From: Sinosporangium album | GTDB taxonomy: Bacteria > Actinomycetota > Actinomycetes > Streptosporangiales > Streptosporangiaceae | Length of the DNA stretch: 64,000 nt | Assembly (NCBI RefSeq): GCF_900100605.1 | Contig: NZ_FNCN01000002.1 | Location: 198,091-262,090, forward strand | Reading direction: 5' to 3' | Part shown: positions 27,450 through 35,649 of the stretch, one piece after another | How the letters are laid out: each line of letters opens with the position of its first letter | Numbering within the stretch: the first letter of the stretch is position 1 | Notes under the pieces: generated by a model | What the model saw: the letters and a program-made list of their open reading frames with translations, nothing else | Told to the model about the DNA's origin: nothing | The model's database searches: none | Program-made: the position numbers and the translations under genes

Positions 27450-28994
27450 TCACGCGAGCGACCTCATGAGCCGGCCCGTCAGGGAGTAGACGGCCGCGAT
27501 GCCACCCCAGATCACCAGCGTGAGGAAGGTCACCCTGGGCTCGAAGAAGGCCGAGGTGATCGCGATGGCGGCGAAGCGCTCGCCGATCGGGAAGACGATC
27601 ATCTTGCGGGCCCAGTGGACCAGGCGGAAGCGGCCGGCCTTCGTCCACATCTTCAGGAACGCGCGGATGCCGGTGTTGCGGGTCGCTCTGCGGTCCTCAA
27701 GGGCCCGGCGCAGCGGCGTGTCGGACTCCGCCGTCAGGGGCAGCGTCGGCAGGGGGGACGGCGGCTTGCGGCGGTTCGCCGCGCCGAAGGAGAAGTCGAG
27801 CAGGTGACGGATGGACTGCACGCCGAGGGCGATGAGCGCGAGCGTCCACACGTCGCCGTAGCCGGCGACGACGGACCCCACGGCCAGCCCCGCCATGACC
27901 ACGTATTCCTTGAACCGGTCGAACGTCGCGTCCAACCAGGCCCCGAGCACGCCGAACTTGCGGGCGTAGCGGGCGACCTGGCCGTCCACGCAGTCGAAGA
28001 CGAAGGCGAAGTAGATCAGGATCGCACCGGCGATCGCGCCGCCCCGCGTGCCGGTCGCGAAGCAGACGGCCGCCGCCACGCCGAGCGCGATGGAGATCAG
28101 GGTGACCTGGTTGGGTGTCAGGCCGCGTCTCGCCGCCCACCGGGCGATGAAGCGTGAGTAGGTGCTCACGAAGTAGGTCGTGAAGAAGCCGTCGGCGCCC
28201 TTGACCGCGTTGTTGAGCCGGGCGCGGTCCTCATTGATCTCCAGCATGGCGGTGACCGCCTCGTCGGCCTCCGACTGCGAGTGGAGCCGGGCGTAGAACA
28301 GGTCGCGCCGGCCGCGCACGCCGACGGACACGCCGCGCCGTACGAGCCCGAAGACCAGAAGCTGCACGAGGTCGTCGTCGGGGCCGAAGAGGTGGGCCAT
28401 GTCGGCCATCTCCCGCGCCACCTCGGCGAGGGTCACGGCGTGCTTCTGGTGCAGGTGCAGCGGGCCGAGCAGCACGGCGTTGGGGCGGGTCACCCTGTGG
28501 GACGCGGTGCCGACCGACACGATGCGGGAGCGTCCGGCGCGGGCGCGCACCTTCAGCGACTCCAGGACCTGCTCGCCGATCTCCGGCTCGGCCTCCCCGA
28601 TCGGGATGTGGTCCGGCACCTCCTCGACGCTGTCCTCGTCGGGGCGCGGCATCTTCACGATGAGGGCCTGCGCTCCGCGCTTGGACTTGCTGATCTGGTA
28701 GATCAGCTCGTCGTGGATCAGCGCGTTGGTGGGAATGATGAAAAGGTTCTCAGTGCTGTGCTCCACGGCGTCGGCCACGGCGCGGAGGTCACCGGCGAGA
28801 TCACGGGTCTGGACCACGGTGCCGGGGTGGCCCGCGGCGGAGCGCGTGATCGTGATCGGGTCCGGGTCCAGCGACGCGAGCTGGCTGTGGAGGCGCTCGG
28901 TCACCGTGGGCGAGCCGGGCAGCGAAGCCAGCTTGATGCCGGTGGGGGATGAGTGGGGGCCGGGCGATGAGCCCAGCAGGACCACGCGGGTCAT
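27450..28994 (-). CDS. CDP-alcohol phosphatidyltransferase with N-terminal nucleotide-transferase-like region
   Basis: 514 residues from ATG 28994 (MTRVVLLGSSPGPHSSPTGI). The N-terminal ~280 residues are soluble and resemble a nucleotidyltransferase-like or regulatory domain. The C-terminal ~220 are an integral CDP-alcohol phosphotransferase with the signature FDCVDGQVARYARKFGVLGA then WLDATFDRFKEY (D-G-x2-A-R...G...D...D). Such bifunctional enzymes make inositol- or related phospholipids and osmolytes; the product here is unknown. Transmembrane helices flank the motif, e.g. TLISIALGVAAAVCFATG. Confidence 0.88.
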   Translation of the reverse strand: MTRVVLLGSSPGPHSSPTGIKLASLPGSPTVTERLHSQLASLDPDPITITRSAAGHPGTVVQTRDLAGDLRAVADAVEHSTENLFIIPTNALIHDELIYQISKSKRGAQALIVKMPRPDEDSVEEVPDHIPIGEAEPEIGEQVLESLKVRARAGRSRIVSVGTASHRVTRPNAVLLGPLHLHQKHAVTLAEVAREMADMAHLFGPDDDLVQLLVFGLVRRGVSVGVRGRRDLFYARLHSQSEADEAVTAMLEINEDRARLNNAVKGADGFFTTYFVSTYSRFIARWAARRGLTPNQVTLISIALGVAAAVCFATGTRGGAIAGAILIYFAFVFDCVDGQVARYARKFGVLGAWLDATFDRFKEYVVMAGLAVGSVVAGYGDVWTLALIALGVQSIRHLLDFSFGAANRRKPPSPLPTLPLTAESDTPLRRALEDRRATRNTGIRAFLKMWTKAGRFRLVHWARKMIVFPIGERFAAIAITSAFFEPRVTFLTLVIWGGIAAVYSLTGRLMRSLA

Positions 28995-29154
28995 GTCACC
29001 CTTTCGAGGCGTTTCGGGGCGTATGAGGGGGCGGGTAAACCAGTGGCGCGGCAGAGGTCGCCAGAGGTCCAAAGTCTAATGAGCTTACGGTCAAGCAAGA
29101 GCACTGCGGCTTTACCTGTGATTCTTCTGCGACCAGCATCCCTAAAATGGTCGA

Positions 29155-29952
29155 GTGAGTCTGTACCGGGACGAGGGCATCGTCCTTCGCACCCACAAGC
29201 TGGGTGAGGCCGATCGCATCATCACCATCCTCACCAAACGCACTGGCAAGGTGCGCGGGGTGGCGAAAGGGGTGCGTCGCACGACCTCCAAGTTCGGCGC
29301 GAGGCTCGAACCCTTCACCCACGTCGACGTGCAGTTCCACACCGGTCGCACCCTCGATGTGATCACGCAGGCCGAGACCATCAGGCCGTACGGCGAGAGC
29401 CTCGTCGCCGACTACCCCCGCTACACCGCGGGCAGCGCCATGCTGGAGACCGCCGACCGGCTCACGGTCGCGGAGAAGGAGCCCGCGCTGCGGCAGTTCC
29501 TGCTGCTGGTCGGGGGCCTCCGCACGCTCGTGGAGAGGGGCCACGAGGCACGCCTTGTGCTCGACGCCTACTTCCTGCGCTCTCTCGCCGTCGCGGGCTA
29601 CGCCCCGGCCTTGGAGGCGTGCGCTAAATGTCGGGCTCCTGCCGTACGCGCGTTCGCGATCGTGGAGGGCGGCGTGGTCTGCGGGGCCTGTCGGCCGCCG
29701 GGCGCCGCGGTCCCAGCGGGTGAGACCATCGCACTGATGACCGCGCTCATGCGCGGCGACTGGCCGACGGCCGACGCTTCGGAGTCACGTCACCGTTCCG
29801 AGTGCAGCGGCCTTGTGGCCGCCTACCTCCAGTGGCACCTGGAGCACGGCATCCGGTCCCTCAAACATGTCGAAAGGGAGCAGGTTCAAGGTGAACGTCC
29901 GTCCCCCGTCACCGCATCCGTCGGGAGCGACACCGCCCCCCATCCCGCGTGA
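29155..29952 (+). CDS. recO: DNA repair protein RecO
   Basis: 265 residues. The N-terminal OB fold starts [20 protein letters not shown], followed by a helical domain and a C4 zinc site (CAKCRAP...CGAC). RecO loads RecA at gaps with RecR in the RecFOR pathway. GTG start at 29155; the 3' end overlaps the uppS start by about 60 bases, so the two are coupled. Divergent from the CDP-alcohol transferase gene. Confidence 0.95.
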   Translation: MSLYRDEGIVLRTHKLGEADRIITILTKRTGKVRGVAKGVRRTTSKFGARLEPFTHVDVQFHTGRTLDVITQAETIRPYGESLVADYPRYTAGSAMLETADRLTVAEKEPALRQFLLLVGGLRTLVERGHEARLVLDAYFLRSLAVAGYAPALEACAKCRAPAVRAFAIVEGGVVCGACRPPGAAVPAGETIALMTALMRGDWPTADASESRHRSECSGLVAAYLQWHLEHGIRSLKHVEREQVQGERPSPVTASVGSDTAPHPA

Positions 29953-30670
29953 TCTGATTCCGCGCCACGTGGCGATCGTGATGGACGGCAACGGCAGGTG
30001 GGCCAAGTCCCGCGGCCTGCCGCGTGTCGAAGGCCACAAGATGGGCGAGTCTTCGCTCTTCGATGTCATAGAGGGCGCCATCGAGCTCGGCGTGCCGTAC
30101 CTCTCCGCCTACGCGTTCTCCACCGAGAACTGGAAGCGCTCGCCTGACGAAGTGCGCTTCCTCATGGGATTCAACCGCGACGTCATCCGGCGCCGCCGCG
30201 ACGAGCTGCACGCCATGGGAGTGCGGGTCCGCTGGGCAGGGCGGCCGGGACGGCTGTGGAAGAGCGTCATCTCCGAGCTCCAAGACGCCGAGGAGATGAC
30301 CAAGCACAACCGGGGGCTGACCCTCCAGTTCTGCGTCAACTACGGCGGACGTTCGGAGATCGTCGACGCCGCCCTCAAACTCGCCGACGACATCGCCGCG
30401 GGGCGCGTGAAGCCCGGCAAGGTCAACGAAAAGCTCTTCTCCCGCTACCTAGACGAGCCCGAGATCCCCGACGTCGACCTCTTCGTCCGCTCCTCCGGCG
30501 AGCAGCGCATCTCGAACTTCCTCCTGTGGCAGTCGGCCTATGCAGAGATGGTCTTCCTCGACCGCCTCTGGCCGGACTTCGACAGGCGCGACTTCTGGGA
30601 GGCCTGCGAGCTCTACGCCAAACGCGACAGGCGGTACGGCGGAGCCATCCCGAATGAGCTCAAGGTCTGA
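29891..30670 (+). CDS. uppS: Isoprenyl (undecaprenyl-type cis-polyprenyl) diphosphate synthase
   Basis: 259 residues from GTG 29891. An ATG at 29867 is the alternative; I prefer the GTG because GGGAG lies about 10 bases before it. Signatures are [18 protein letters not shown] with the catalytic Asp, [12 protein letters not shown], and [20 protein letters not shown]. It extends farnesyl diphosphate with isopentenyl units to the lipid carrier of cell-wall synthesis, at the cytoplasmic membrane face. Overlaps recO, the standard actinobacterial recO-uppS pair. Confidence 0.95.
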   Translation: MNVRPPSPHPSGATPPPIPRDLIPRHVAIVMDGNGRWAKSRGLPRVEGHKMGESSLFDVIEGAIELGVPYLSAYAFSTENWKRSPDEVRFLMGFNRDVIRRRRDELHAMGVRVRWAGRPGRLWKSVISELQDAEEMTKHNRGLTLQFCVNYGGRSEIVDAALKLADDIAAGRVKPGKVNEKLFSRYLDEPEIPDVDLFVRSSGEQRISNFLLWQSAYAEMVFLDRLWPDFDRRDFWEACELYAKRDRRYGGAIPNELKV

Positions 30671-30688
30671 CGCCGGCCCCACGGGGCG

Positions 30689-30805
30689 GTGCCGTACACC
30701 CATTCGCCCACGGCACTGGCCCTCGCCGTCGCGGCACTTGTCACCGTCGCGGGGGCGGGGCTGCTGTGGGCCCGGAGCCACCGCCGGCGCAAGCCCGCGA
30801 TGTGA
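30689..30805 (+). CDS. Possible 38-residue membrane peptide
   Basis: GTG-started frame, VPYTHSPTALALAVAALVTV then AGAGLLWARSHRRRKPAM, with one clear transmembrane helix and a basic C-terminus, the look of a cell-surface protein tail or a small membrane peptide. It starts 18 bases after uppS and has no obvious Shine-Dalgarno. Its start coincides with the recurring GTGCCGTAC word, so it may be fortuitous. Confidence 0.35.
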   Translation: MPYTHSPTALALAVAALVTVAGAGLLWARSHRRRKPAM

Positions 30806-30824
30806 GCCCGGAGGGCCTGAGGGG

Positions 30825-31373
30825 TCAGGCGCGGCGGCGGGCGCGGTAGGCGGCGACGTGCATGCGGTTGCCGCATGTACGGCTGTCGCAGTAGACGCGG
30901 GAGCGGTTGCGGGACTCGTCGAAGAAGACGCGGGAGCAGCCGGGCGCGGAGCAGGTGCGGAGGCGTTCGCGTTCGCCGGTGATGAGGAGTTGGGCGAGGG
31001 CGACGCCGCAGTCGGCGGCCAGGTGCTCGGCGAGGGAGCTGCCGGGGGCGAAGTAGTGGACGTGGAGTGGGTGCCCGTCGTGCTCGGTGAGTCTCGGGGT
31101 GATGCGGGTCTCGCTCAGCAGCGCGTTGAGAAGCACGACGGCGGTGGGCTGGTCGGGGGCCGTGAGGATCTGGTGGAAGTCATCGCGCAAGGTGCGGATC
31201 TGGCGGAGTTCGTCGGTGTCCAGGTGGTCGATGCCGCTGATCTGGCGGTGCCGTATGAACTCGGCGAGGTCGGTCAGGTCGCGCAGGGTCTCCTCACCGC
31301 CGCTTTCCGCGGAGGTGTTGAGCAGATCCACGACGGTGCCGAGCGAGTGCACCATGTCATGACCGAATGGCAT
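30825..31373 (-). CDS. CGNR zinc-finger-type putative regulator
   Basis: 182 residues from ATG 31373, with AGGAGG six bases upstream. The N-terminal helical ABATE domain starts MPFGHDMVHSLGTVVDLLNT. The C-terminal CGNR zinc-finger reads RTCSAPGCSRVFFDESRNRS then RVYCDSRTCGNRMHVAAYRA, with four Cys ligands. Members are thought to be stress-linked transcriptional regulators; the target is unknown here. Confidence 0.88.
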   Translation of the reverse strand: MPFGHDMVHSLGTVVDLLNTSAESGGEETLRDLTDLAEFIRHRQISGIDHLDTDELRQIRTLRDDFHQILTAPDQPTAVVLLNALLSETRITPRLTEHDGHPLHVHYFAPGSSLAEHLAADCGVALAQLLITGERERLRTCSAPGCSRVFFDESRNRSRVYCDSRTCGNRMHVAAYRARRRA

Positions 31374-31768
31374 GTTGCCTCCTGATGCGACCTGGTTTGA
31401 GCATTCGGACGCGTATCTTCCCACGGGTGTCCCGGTGGGTCCCGTGATCGTTGTGCACCGTGCCGGTCTCCGAGGCGGGGACGCCGGTCATCGCGACCTC
31501 GGCGCCGCCGGTCCGCCAAGCGGAGGAGGCCCCGGACACATCCGCGTCGTTCCGACGCGGATGCGCGCTGGGGCCGATGCTGCAAGTGGCGTGGCCTGAG
31601 CGGCGAAGGCCGACGCCGATGCCGCTTTAGGAGTCTAGTGGCCGCCTGGGGCGCCGCGGCGTGCTTCGGACTGGATCAGCTCGTCCGGCATTACACGGCC
31701 GCCGCCACCGGCGGCGGGCCGGGGGCCGCGGCAGCGGCGCCCGGCCCGGCGTACGGCTCGCGCCGGGC
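31374..31768. other. 395-bp spacer; one hairpin, no gene
   Basis: No supported reading frame. A perfect 10-bp stem, CATCCGCGTC/GACGCGGATG (31539-31548 with 31554-31563), may be a terminator or operator. GGCGTACGGCTCG-type words near 31750 fit the window-wide palindrome. The remainder is GC-rich without pattern. Confidence 0.45.
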
Positions 31769-32152
31769 TCAGCGGGACGTGGCCGCGCAGGCGGGGCAGG
31801 TGCCGAAGACCTCGACGGTGTGCGTGATGTCGGTGAACCCGTGCTCGGCGCCGACGGCCTCGGCCCAGCGTTCGACGGTGGGACCGGCGACCTCGATGGT
31901 GCGGCCGCAACGGCGGCAGACGAGGTGGTGGTGGTGCTGGCTGCTCGCGCAGGCGCGGTAGGCGGCCTCGCCTTCGTCGGTGCGCAGCACGTCGACATGC
32001 CCGGCGTCGGCGAGTGCCTGCAGGGCACGGTAAACGGTGGTCAAGCCGATCTTCGCGCCCTCCGCCCGCATCTCAGCGTAAATATCCTGGGCGCTGCGGA
32101 AACTTCCGCTGTGGCGGAGGATGTCGTAGACGGCCTCACGGCGGTTGCTCAT
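31769..32152 (-). CDS. zur: Fur-family zinc uptake regulator
   Basis: 127 residues. Winged helix: RREAVYDILRHSGSFRSAQD then AKIGLTTVYRALQALADAGH. Metal sites: CASSQHHHHLVCRRCGRTIE (His cluster plus CxxC) and a second CPAC near the C-terminus. Last gene of the znuA-znuC-znuB-zur unit, coupled to znuB by ATGA. This identifies it as Zur rather than Fur. With Zn bound it would repress znu through the box upstream of znuA. Confidence 0.93.
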   Translation of the reverse strand: MSNRREAVYDILRHSGSFRSAQDIYAEMRAEGAKIGLTTVYRALQALADAGHVDVLRTDEGEAAYRACASSQHHHHLVCRRCGRTIEVAGPTVERWAEAVGAEHGFTDITHTVEVFGTCPACAATSR

Positions 32153-32979
32153 GGGGTGGACTCCTGGGCTCGGCTTCGCCGTACGAATCTACCGATCCCG
32201 AGGGCCAACACGAACCCGGCGAGGGACAGAAGGACGATCGTGGCCCCGGGCGCGACCCCCGCGTAGAACGCCGAACTCAGGCCGCCCACGGTGGCGACCA
32301 CGCCGAACCCCATGGCGAGCAGCATGGTGGCGAGAAAACTGCGGGAAAGCTGCTGGCTCGTGGCCACCGGCACCACCATCAAGGCGCTCACCATCAGCAG
32401 ACCGACCACGCGCATGGCGATCACCACGGTCACCGCCGCGGTGACGGCGATCAGCAGGCTGAGGAACCGCACGGGCAGCCCGCTGGTGCGCGCGACGTCC
32501 TCGTCCTGGCAGAGCAGGAAGAGCTCGCGGCCGAAGTAGACGACCACGCCGAGAACGGCGACCGCCAGCGCCGCCGTGATCCACACATCCTCCTCCGTCA
32601 CGCTGCTGATCGAACCGAACAGCGCGGACATGAGGGTGGCGTTGCTTCCGCCGGGCGACAGGCCGATGAGCATGACGCCGCCGGCGATGCCGCCGTAGAA
32701 CAGCAGCGCGAGGGCGACGTCGCCGCTGGTGCGCCCCCTGGCCCTGACGAGTTCGATGGCCACCGCGCCGAGCACCGACACGATCACCGCGGTGACCACG
32801 GGGGTGGTGCCGGTGAGGAAGCCGAGCGCGACGCCGGTGAGGGCGACATGGCCGATGCCGTCGCCGAGCAGCGCCAGTCGGCGCTGAACGATGAACGTGC
32901 CGACCGCGGGGGCGGTCAGGCCGACGAGCAGCGCGGCGATCATGGCCCGCTGCATGAAGTCGTAGTTGAGGAGCTCCAT
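32149..32979 (-). CDS. znuB: Zinc ABC transporter permease ZnuB
   Basis: 276 residues from ATG 32979 (MELLNYDFMQRAMIAALLVG). About eight transmembrane helices of the ABC-3 family; GTFIVQRRLALLGDGIGHVA is the conserved start region and SGDVALALLFYGGIAGGVML a central helix pair. It moves Zn2+ (or Mn2+) across the membrane with ZnuC and ZnuA. Its start overlaps the znuC stop by one base, and its stop overlaps zur. Confidence 0.94.
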   Translation of the reverse strand: MELLNYDFMQRAMIAALLVGLTAPAVGTFIVQRRLALLGDGIGHVALTGVALGFLTGTTPVVTAVIVSVLGAVAIELVRARGRTSGDVALALLFYGGIAGGVMLIGLSPGGSNATLMSALFGSISSVTEEDVWITAALAVAVLGVVVYFGRELFLLCQDEDVARTSGLPVRFLSLLIAVTAAVTVVIAMRVVGLLMVSALMVVPVATSQQLSRSFLATMLLAMGFGVVATVGGLSSAFYAGVAPGATIVLLSLAGFVLALGIGRFVRRSRAQESTP

Positions 32980-33773
32980 CAGGTCCCTGTTCCGAGGGGG
33001 CCGGTGCCGAGGCCGATGCCGCCGAGCCCGGCGTGGTCGAGGCCGGACCTGTCGAGGTCGGCCCCCGCGTATTCGTGGCGTCCGCCCGGCCGTACGCTCA
33101 AGTCGCCGTCGTGGACGATGACGCCGTTCTTGACGACGATGCTGCGGGTGATGATCGACTCCACCGCGCCGAGTTCGTGGGTCACCAGTACGATCGTCTT
33201 GCCCAGGGCCGCCTGCGCGGCGAGCGTGCCGGCGAGGGCGTGCTGGCTTTCGGCGTCGACGCCGGCGGTGGGCTCGTCCATGACGAACAGGTCGGGTTCG
33301 CCCGCGAGGGCCCGCGCGATGAGCACCCGCTGCTGCTGCCCGCCCGACAGGGTGCTCACGGGGTCGCCCGCCCGGTGGCTCATCCCGACGGCCGAAAGGG
33401 CGGCGTCGATCGCCACCCGGTCGGCCGAGCTCGTGCGGCTCAGCCGCCGCCTGCGCGCCACCCGCCCCGACGACACGACCTCCTTGACCGTGGCGGGCAC
33501 GCCGCCTCCGACCTGGAGCCGCTGCGGCACGTATCCGACGCGCCACCACTCGCGGAACCGGGACGGCGGCGCGCCGTAGATCAGCGTGCTGCCGGCGGAC
33601 AGGGGAAGCAGGCCGAGGAGCGCACGGATGAGCGTGGACTTGCCCGATCCGTTGGTGCCGAGAATCGCGACGACCTCGCCCTGAGCGATCGTCACGTCCA
33701 CGCCGCGCAGAACCGGCCGCCCGTCGAGGACGACGTGGCCGCCGGTCATCGCGAACGCGGTCTCAGACTTCAT
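32979..33773 (-). CDS. znuC: Zinc ABC transporter ATP-binding protein ZnuC
   Basis: 264 residues from ATG 33773 (MKSETAFAMTGGHVVLDGRP). Walker A is LGTNGSGKST, the Q-loop VGYVPQRLQV, the signature TLSGGQQQRVLIARAL, Walker B LFVMDEPTAGVD, and the H-loop LVTHELG. A Gly/Leu-rich tail of about 30 residues follows. Overlaps znuA by ATGA and abuts znuB. Clearly active by motif content. Confidence 0.94.
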   Translation of the reverse strand: MKSETAFAMTGGHVVLDGRPVLRGVDVTIAQGEVVAILGTNGSGKSTLIRALLGLLPLSAGSTLIYGAPPSRFREWWRVGYVPQRLQVGGGVPATVKEVVSSGRVARRRRLSRTSSADRVAIDAALSAVGMSHRAGDPVSTLSGGQQQRVLIARALAGEPDLFVMDEPTAGVDAESQHALAGTLAAQAALGKTIVLVTHELGAVESIITRSIVVKNGVIVHDGDLSVRPGGRHEYAGADLDRSGLDHAGLGGIGLGTGPLGTGT

Positions 33774-34753
33774 GTGCACTCCATGGCGGTGCGGAGAGCG
33801 GCGAGGTTCTGCCGCATCGCTGAAAGATAGTCGCCCGAAGCGGGTTTGCTCTCCACGGGATCGAGCACGCCCGTCTTGGCGCCGACCTCGCGGGCGAGCA
33901 CGTCGGCGACCTTGGGGCTGACGAGGGCCTCGGTGAAGATGGTGTTGATCTTCTCGCGCTTGGCGACCTCGGCCACCTGGGCGAGGCGGGCGGGGGAGGG
34001 CTCGGAGTCCGGGTCGATGCCGCTGATGCCGACCTGCTCGAACTTGTAGCGGTCGGCGAGGTAGGCGAAGGCCGCGTGCGCGGTGACGATGGTGCGCTTG
34101 CCGCAGGTGGCGAGGCCCTTGGTGAACTCCTGGTCCAGTGTGGTCAGCTCCTTGGCGGCCGCGCCGGCCCGCTCGCGGTAGCCCTGCGCGCCCGCAGGGT
34201 CGACCTCGGCGAGCTTGTCGCCGAGTTTGACCGCGACCGTGGCGAGGCGGCTGGGGTCGAGCCAGATGTGCGGGTCGTGGCCCTGCTCGCCGTCCGCGGA
34301 GTGGTCGTGCCCGTCGCCTTCGGAGTGCCCTTCCTCGGGGTGGGCGTCGTCCCCGTGCGGCTCCACCTCGCCGGAGGTCGCCGGGAGCGTGGTGACGGCG
34401 GTGGTCGCGTCGAACCCCCGGCCGTTCGCGTGCTGCTCCACCGCCTCGTCCACGGCGGGCTGGATGCCCTTGACGTAGACCGTGAGCCTGGCCTCGGTGA
34501 GCGCGGCGATCTGCTTCGGTGTCAGCTCCACGTCGTGGGGTTCGACGCCGGGGTTCGTGAGCCCCGTGACCTGGGCGGCCGTGCCGCCGACCCGCTCGGT
34601 CAGCCACTGAAGCGGATAGAAGGCCGCGAGGATTTCCGGCTTGCCGCCGCTCGCGGCGTTGCCGGTCGAACCCGCGCCGCAGGCGGCGCCGGTGACGGTC
34701 AGCAGTGCGGCACCGGTCACCAGGCCGGCTGTGCGGAGAGGGTGGAACTTCAT
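33770..34753 (-). CDS. znuA: Zinc-binding lipoprotein ZnuA
   Basis: 327 residues from ATG 34753 (MKFHPLRTAGLVTGAALLTV). Signal peptide with lipobox GAAC (Cys about residue 25), so membrane-anchored. Cluster 9 binding-protein features are ILAAFYPLQWLTERVGG, GVEPHDVELTPKQI, a long His/Asp-rich loop (HGDDAHPEEGHSEGDGHDHS), PHIWLDPSRL and IVTAHAAFAYLADRY. The His-rich loop indicates zinc. A Zur box overlaps the promoter 21 bp upstream. Confidence 0.94.
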   Translation of the reverse strand: MKFHPLRTAGLVTGAALLTVTGAACGAGSTGNAASGGKPEILAAFYPLQWLTERVGGTAAQVTGLTNPGVEPHDVELTPKQIAALTEARLTVYVKGIQPAVDEAVEQHANGRGFDATTAVTTLPATSGEVEPHGDDAHPEEGHSEGDGHDHSADGEQGHDPHIWLDPSRLATVAVKLGDKLAEVDPAGAQGYRERAGAAAKELTTLDQEFTKGLATCGKRTIVTAHAAFAYLADRYKFEQVGISGIDPDSEPSPARLAQVAEVAKREKINTIFTEALVSPKVADVLAREVGAKTGVLDPVESKPASGDYLSAMRQNLAALRTAMECT

Positions 34754-34760
34754 ACAGTTA

Positions 34761-34789
34761 AGTATGGGCAGATTGAAAATGGTTGTCAA
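34761..34789 (-). promoter_or_regulatory. znuA promoter (-35/-10)
   Basis: On the minus strand TTGACA (34789-34784) and CATACT (34766-34761) are 17 bases apart. Transcription would begin within a base or two of the znuA ATG (34753), predicting a leaderless or near-leaderless mRNA. There is no Shine-Dalgarno before the ATG, consistent with this. Confidence 0.65.
34774..34788. promoter_or_regulatory. Zur box upstream of znuA
   Basis: TGAAAATGGTTGTCA is close to the actinobacterial Zur operator TGAAAATGATTTTCA (two mismatches). It overlaps the -35 and spacer of the znuA promoter, the position expected for zinc-dependent repression. The 3' end of the DUF6703 gene overlaps the box. Confidence 0.75.
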
Positions 34790-35253
34790 AACCATCCAAG
34801 GAGTCTGGTAAAGGCAACAAAACGGTCAGCGACCACCAGAACCAGGAACGTCAACAGCACGACCCTCATCAATCTTCCCCAGAGGCGCAGCGACGGCCAG
34901 GACAGATAGGCCAGCCACCCCACGAACAAGAGCACCGGAAGGACCGCCAGGCCGCCCCACAAGGACGGTACGGCGAAGCCGACCAGGAGGAGCGCGACCA
35001 GGGCCACGGGCAGGATCCAGCGGGGAAGCTGGAACAGGAAGACCAGAGGGGCGGCGCTCCGTCTCTCGACGGCCGCGCGAAGGCCGGTGGCCCCCGGCGT
35101 GAAGAAGTGCTCGCCTCGGGGCAGGGGGCGCTGCCGCGGGCGGGGCCCGCCCGCGCCCGGTCGCCCTCGCCCTCCCGGCCGGCCCGACGGCCGCCTGGCC
35201 ATCGGGTGCCGACCGGCTCCGCCGCTGTCACCTGGCTTCGCGTTGCTGGCCAC
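34786..35253 (-). CDS. DUF6703-type small membrane protein
   Basis: 155 residues. A basic, disordered Gly/Pro/Arg-rich N-terminus (about 1-65) is followed by three hydrophobic helices: LPRWILPVALVALLLVGFAV, GGLAVLPVLLFVGWLAYLSW and LMRVVLLTFLVLVVADRFVA. It resembles the DUF6703 family; function unknown. Its stop codon (34786-34788) lies within the znuA control region, so it is transcribed toward znuA and reads through the Zur box. Confidence 0.7.
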   Translation of the reverse strand: MASNAKPGDSGGAGRHPMARRPSGRPGGRGRPGAGGPRPRQRPLPRGEHFFTPGATGLRAAVERRSAAPLVFLFQLPRWILPVALVALLLVGFAVPSLWGGLAVLPVLLFVGWLAYLSWPSLRLWGRLMRVVLLTFLVLVVADRFVAFTRLLGWF

Positions 35254-35359
35254 GGGCTGAGCCTAGCCGCGCGAAGGCCGATCGGCCACGAGGACGCGGG
35301 GCCCGCGGGAGTCGGCCCGTACGGCGAAGCCGGGCACGCCCGCGGGGGCAGGGGACGCG

Positions 35360-35445
35360 GTCGCGCGCGGCAGGTGGCGCGCGGCAGGGTGCGCGCGGCG
35401 GGTGGCGCGGGGGCTGATGGCGCGGGGGCTGGTGGCGCGGGGCGG
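35360..35445. repeat. GC-rich degenerate tandem repeat
   Basis: Three 15-bp units of the type GGTGGCGCGGGGGCT (35401, 35416, 35431) follow looser GGCAGGTGGCGCGC copies. They lie in the 396-bp spacer 35254-35649 between the DUF6703 and BtrH-like genes, which otherwise shows no supported gene. Probably slippage-prone spacer DNA. Confidence 0.6.
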
Positions 35446-35649
35446 GTGCCGTACCTACACTTGGCCGTGGCGAGCTCTCGCGCCGAACCGTCTTCAGCGG
35501 GCACCCACGCTGCCCGCCGTCCAGGACGGCAAAGGGGACACATGTGCCTTGAGAGCGCGGTTGGGTCACGCGCGAAAGACCATTGAGCGGCGGCCGGATC
35601 CGCGGGCGTGGGCCGCTGCCCCGTGCGCGCCGCGATGGAGCACACCGTG

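Noticed and set aside
31357-31585. Short minus-strand frames before the CGNR gene
   Set aside because: They extend past the credible CGNR start but have no RBS or homology.
35360-35445. GC-rich tandem units considered as a CRISPR array
   Set aside because: There are no unique spacers between repeats, the units are contiguous 15-mers, and no cas genes are near.
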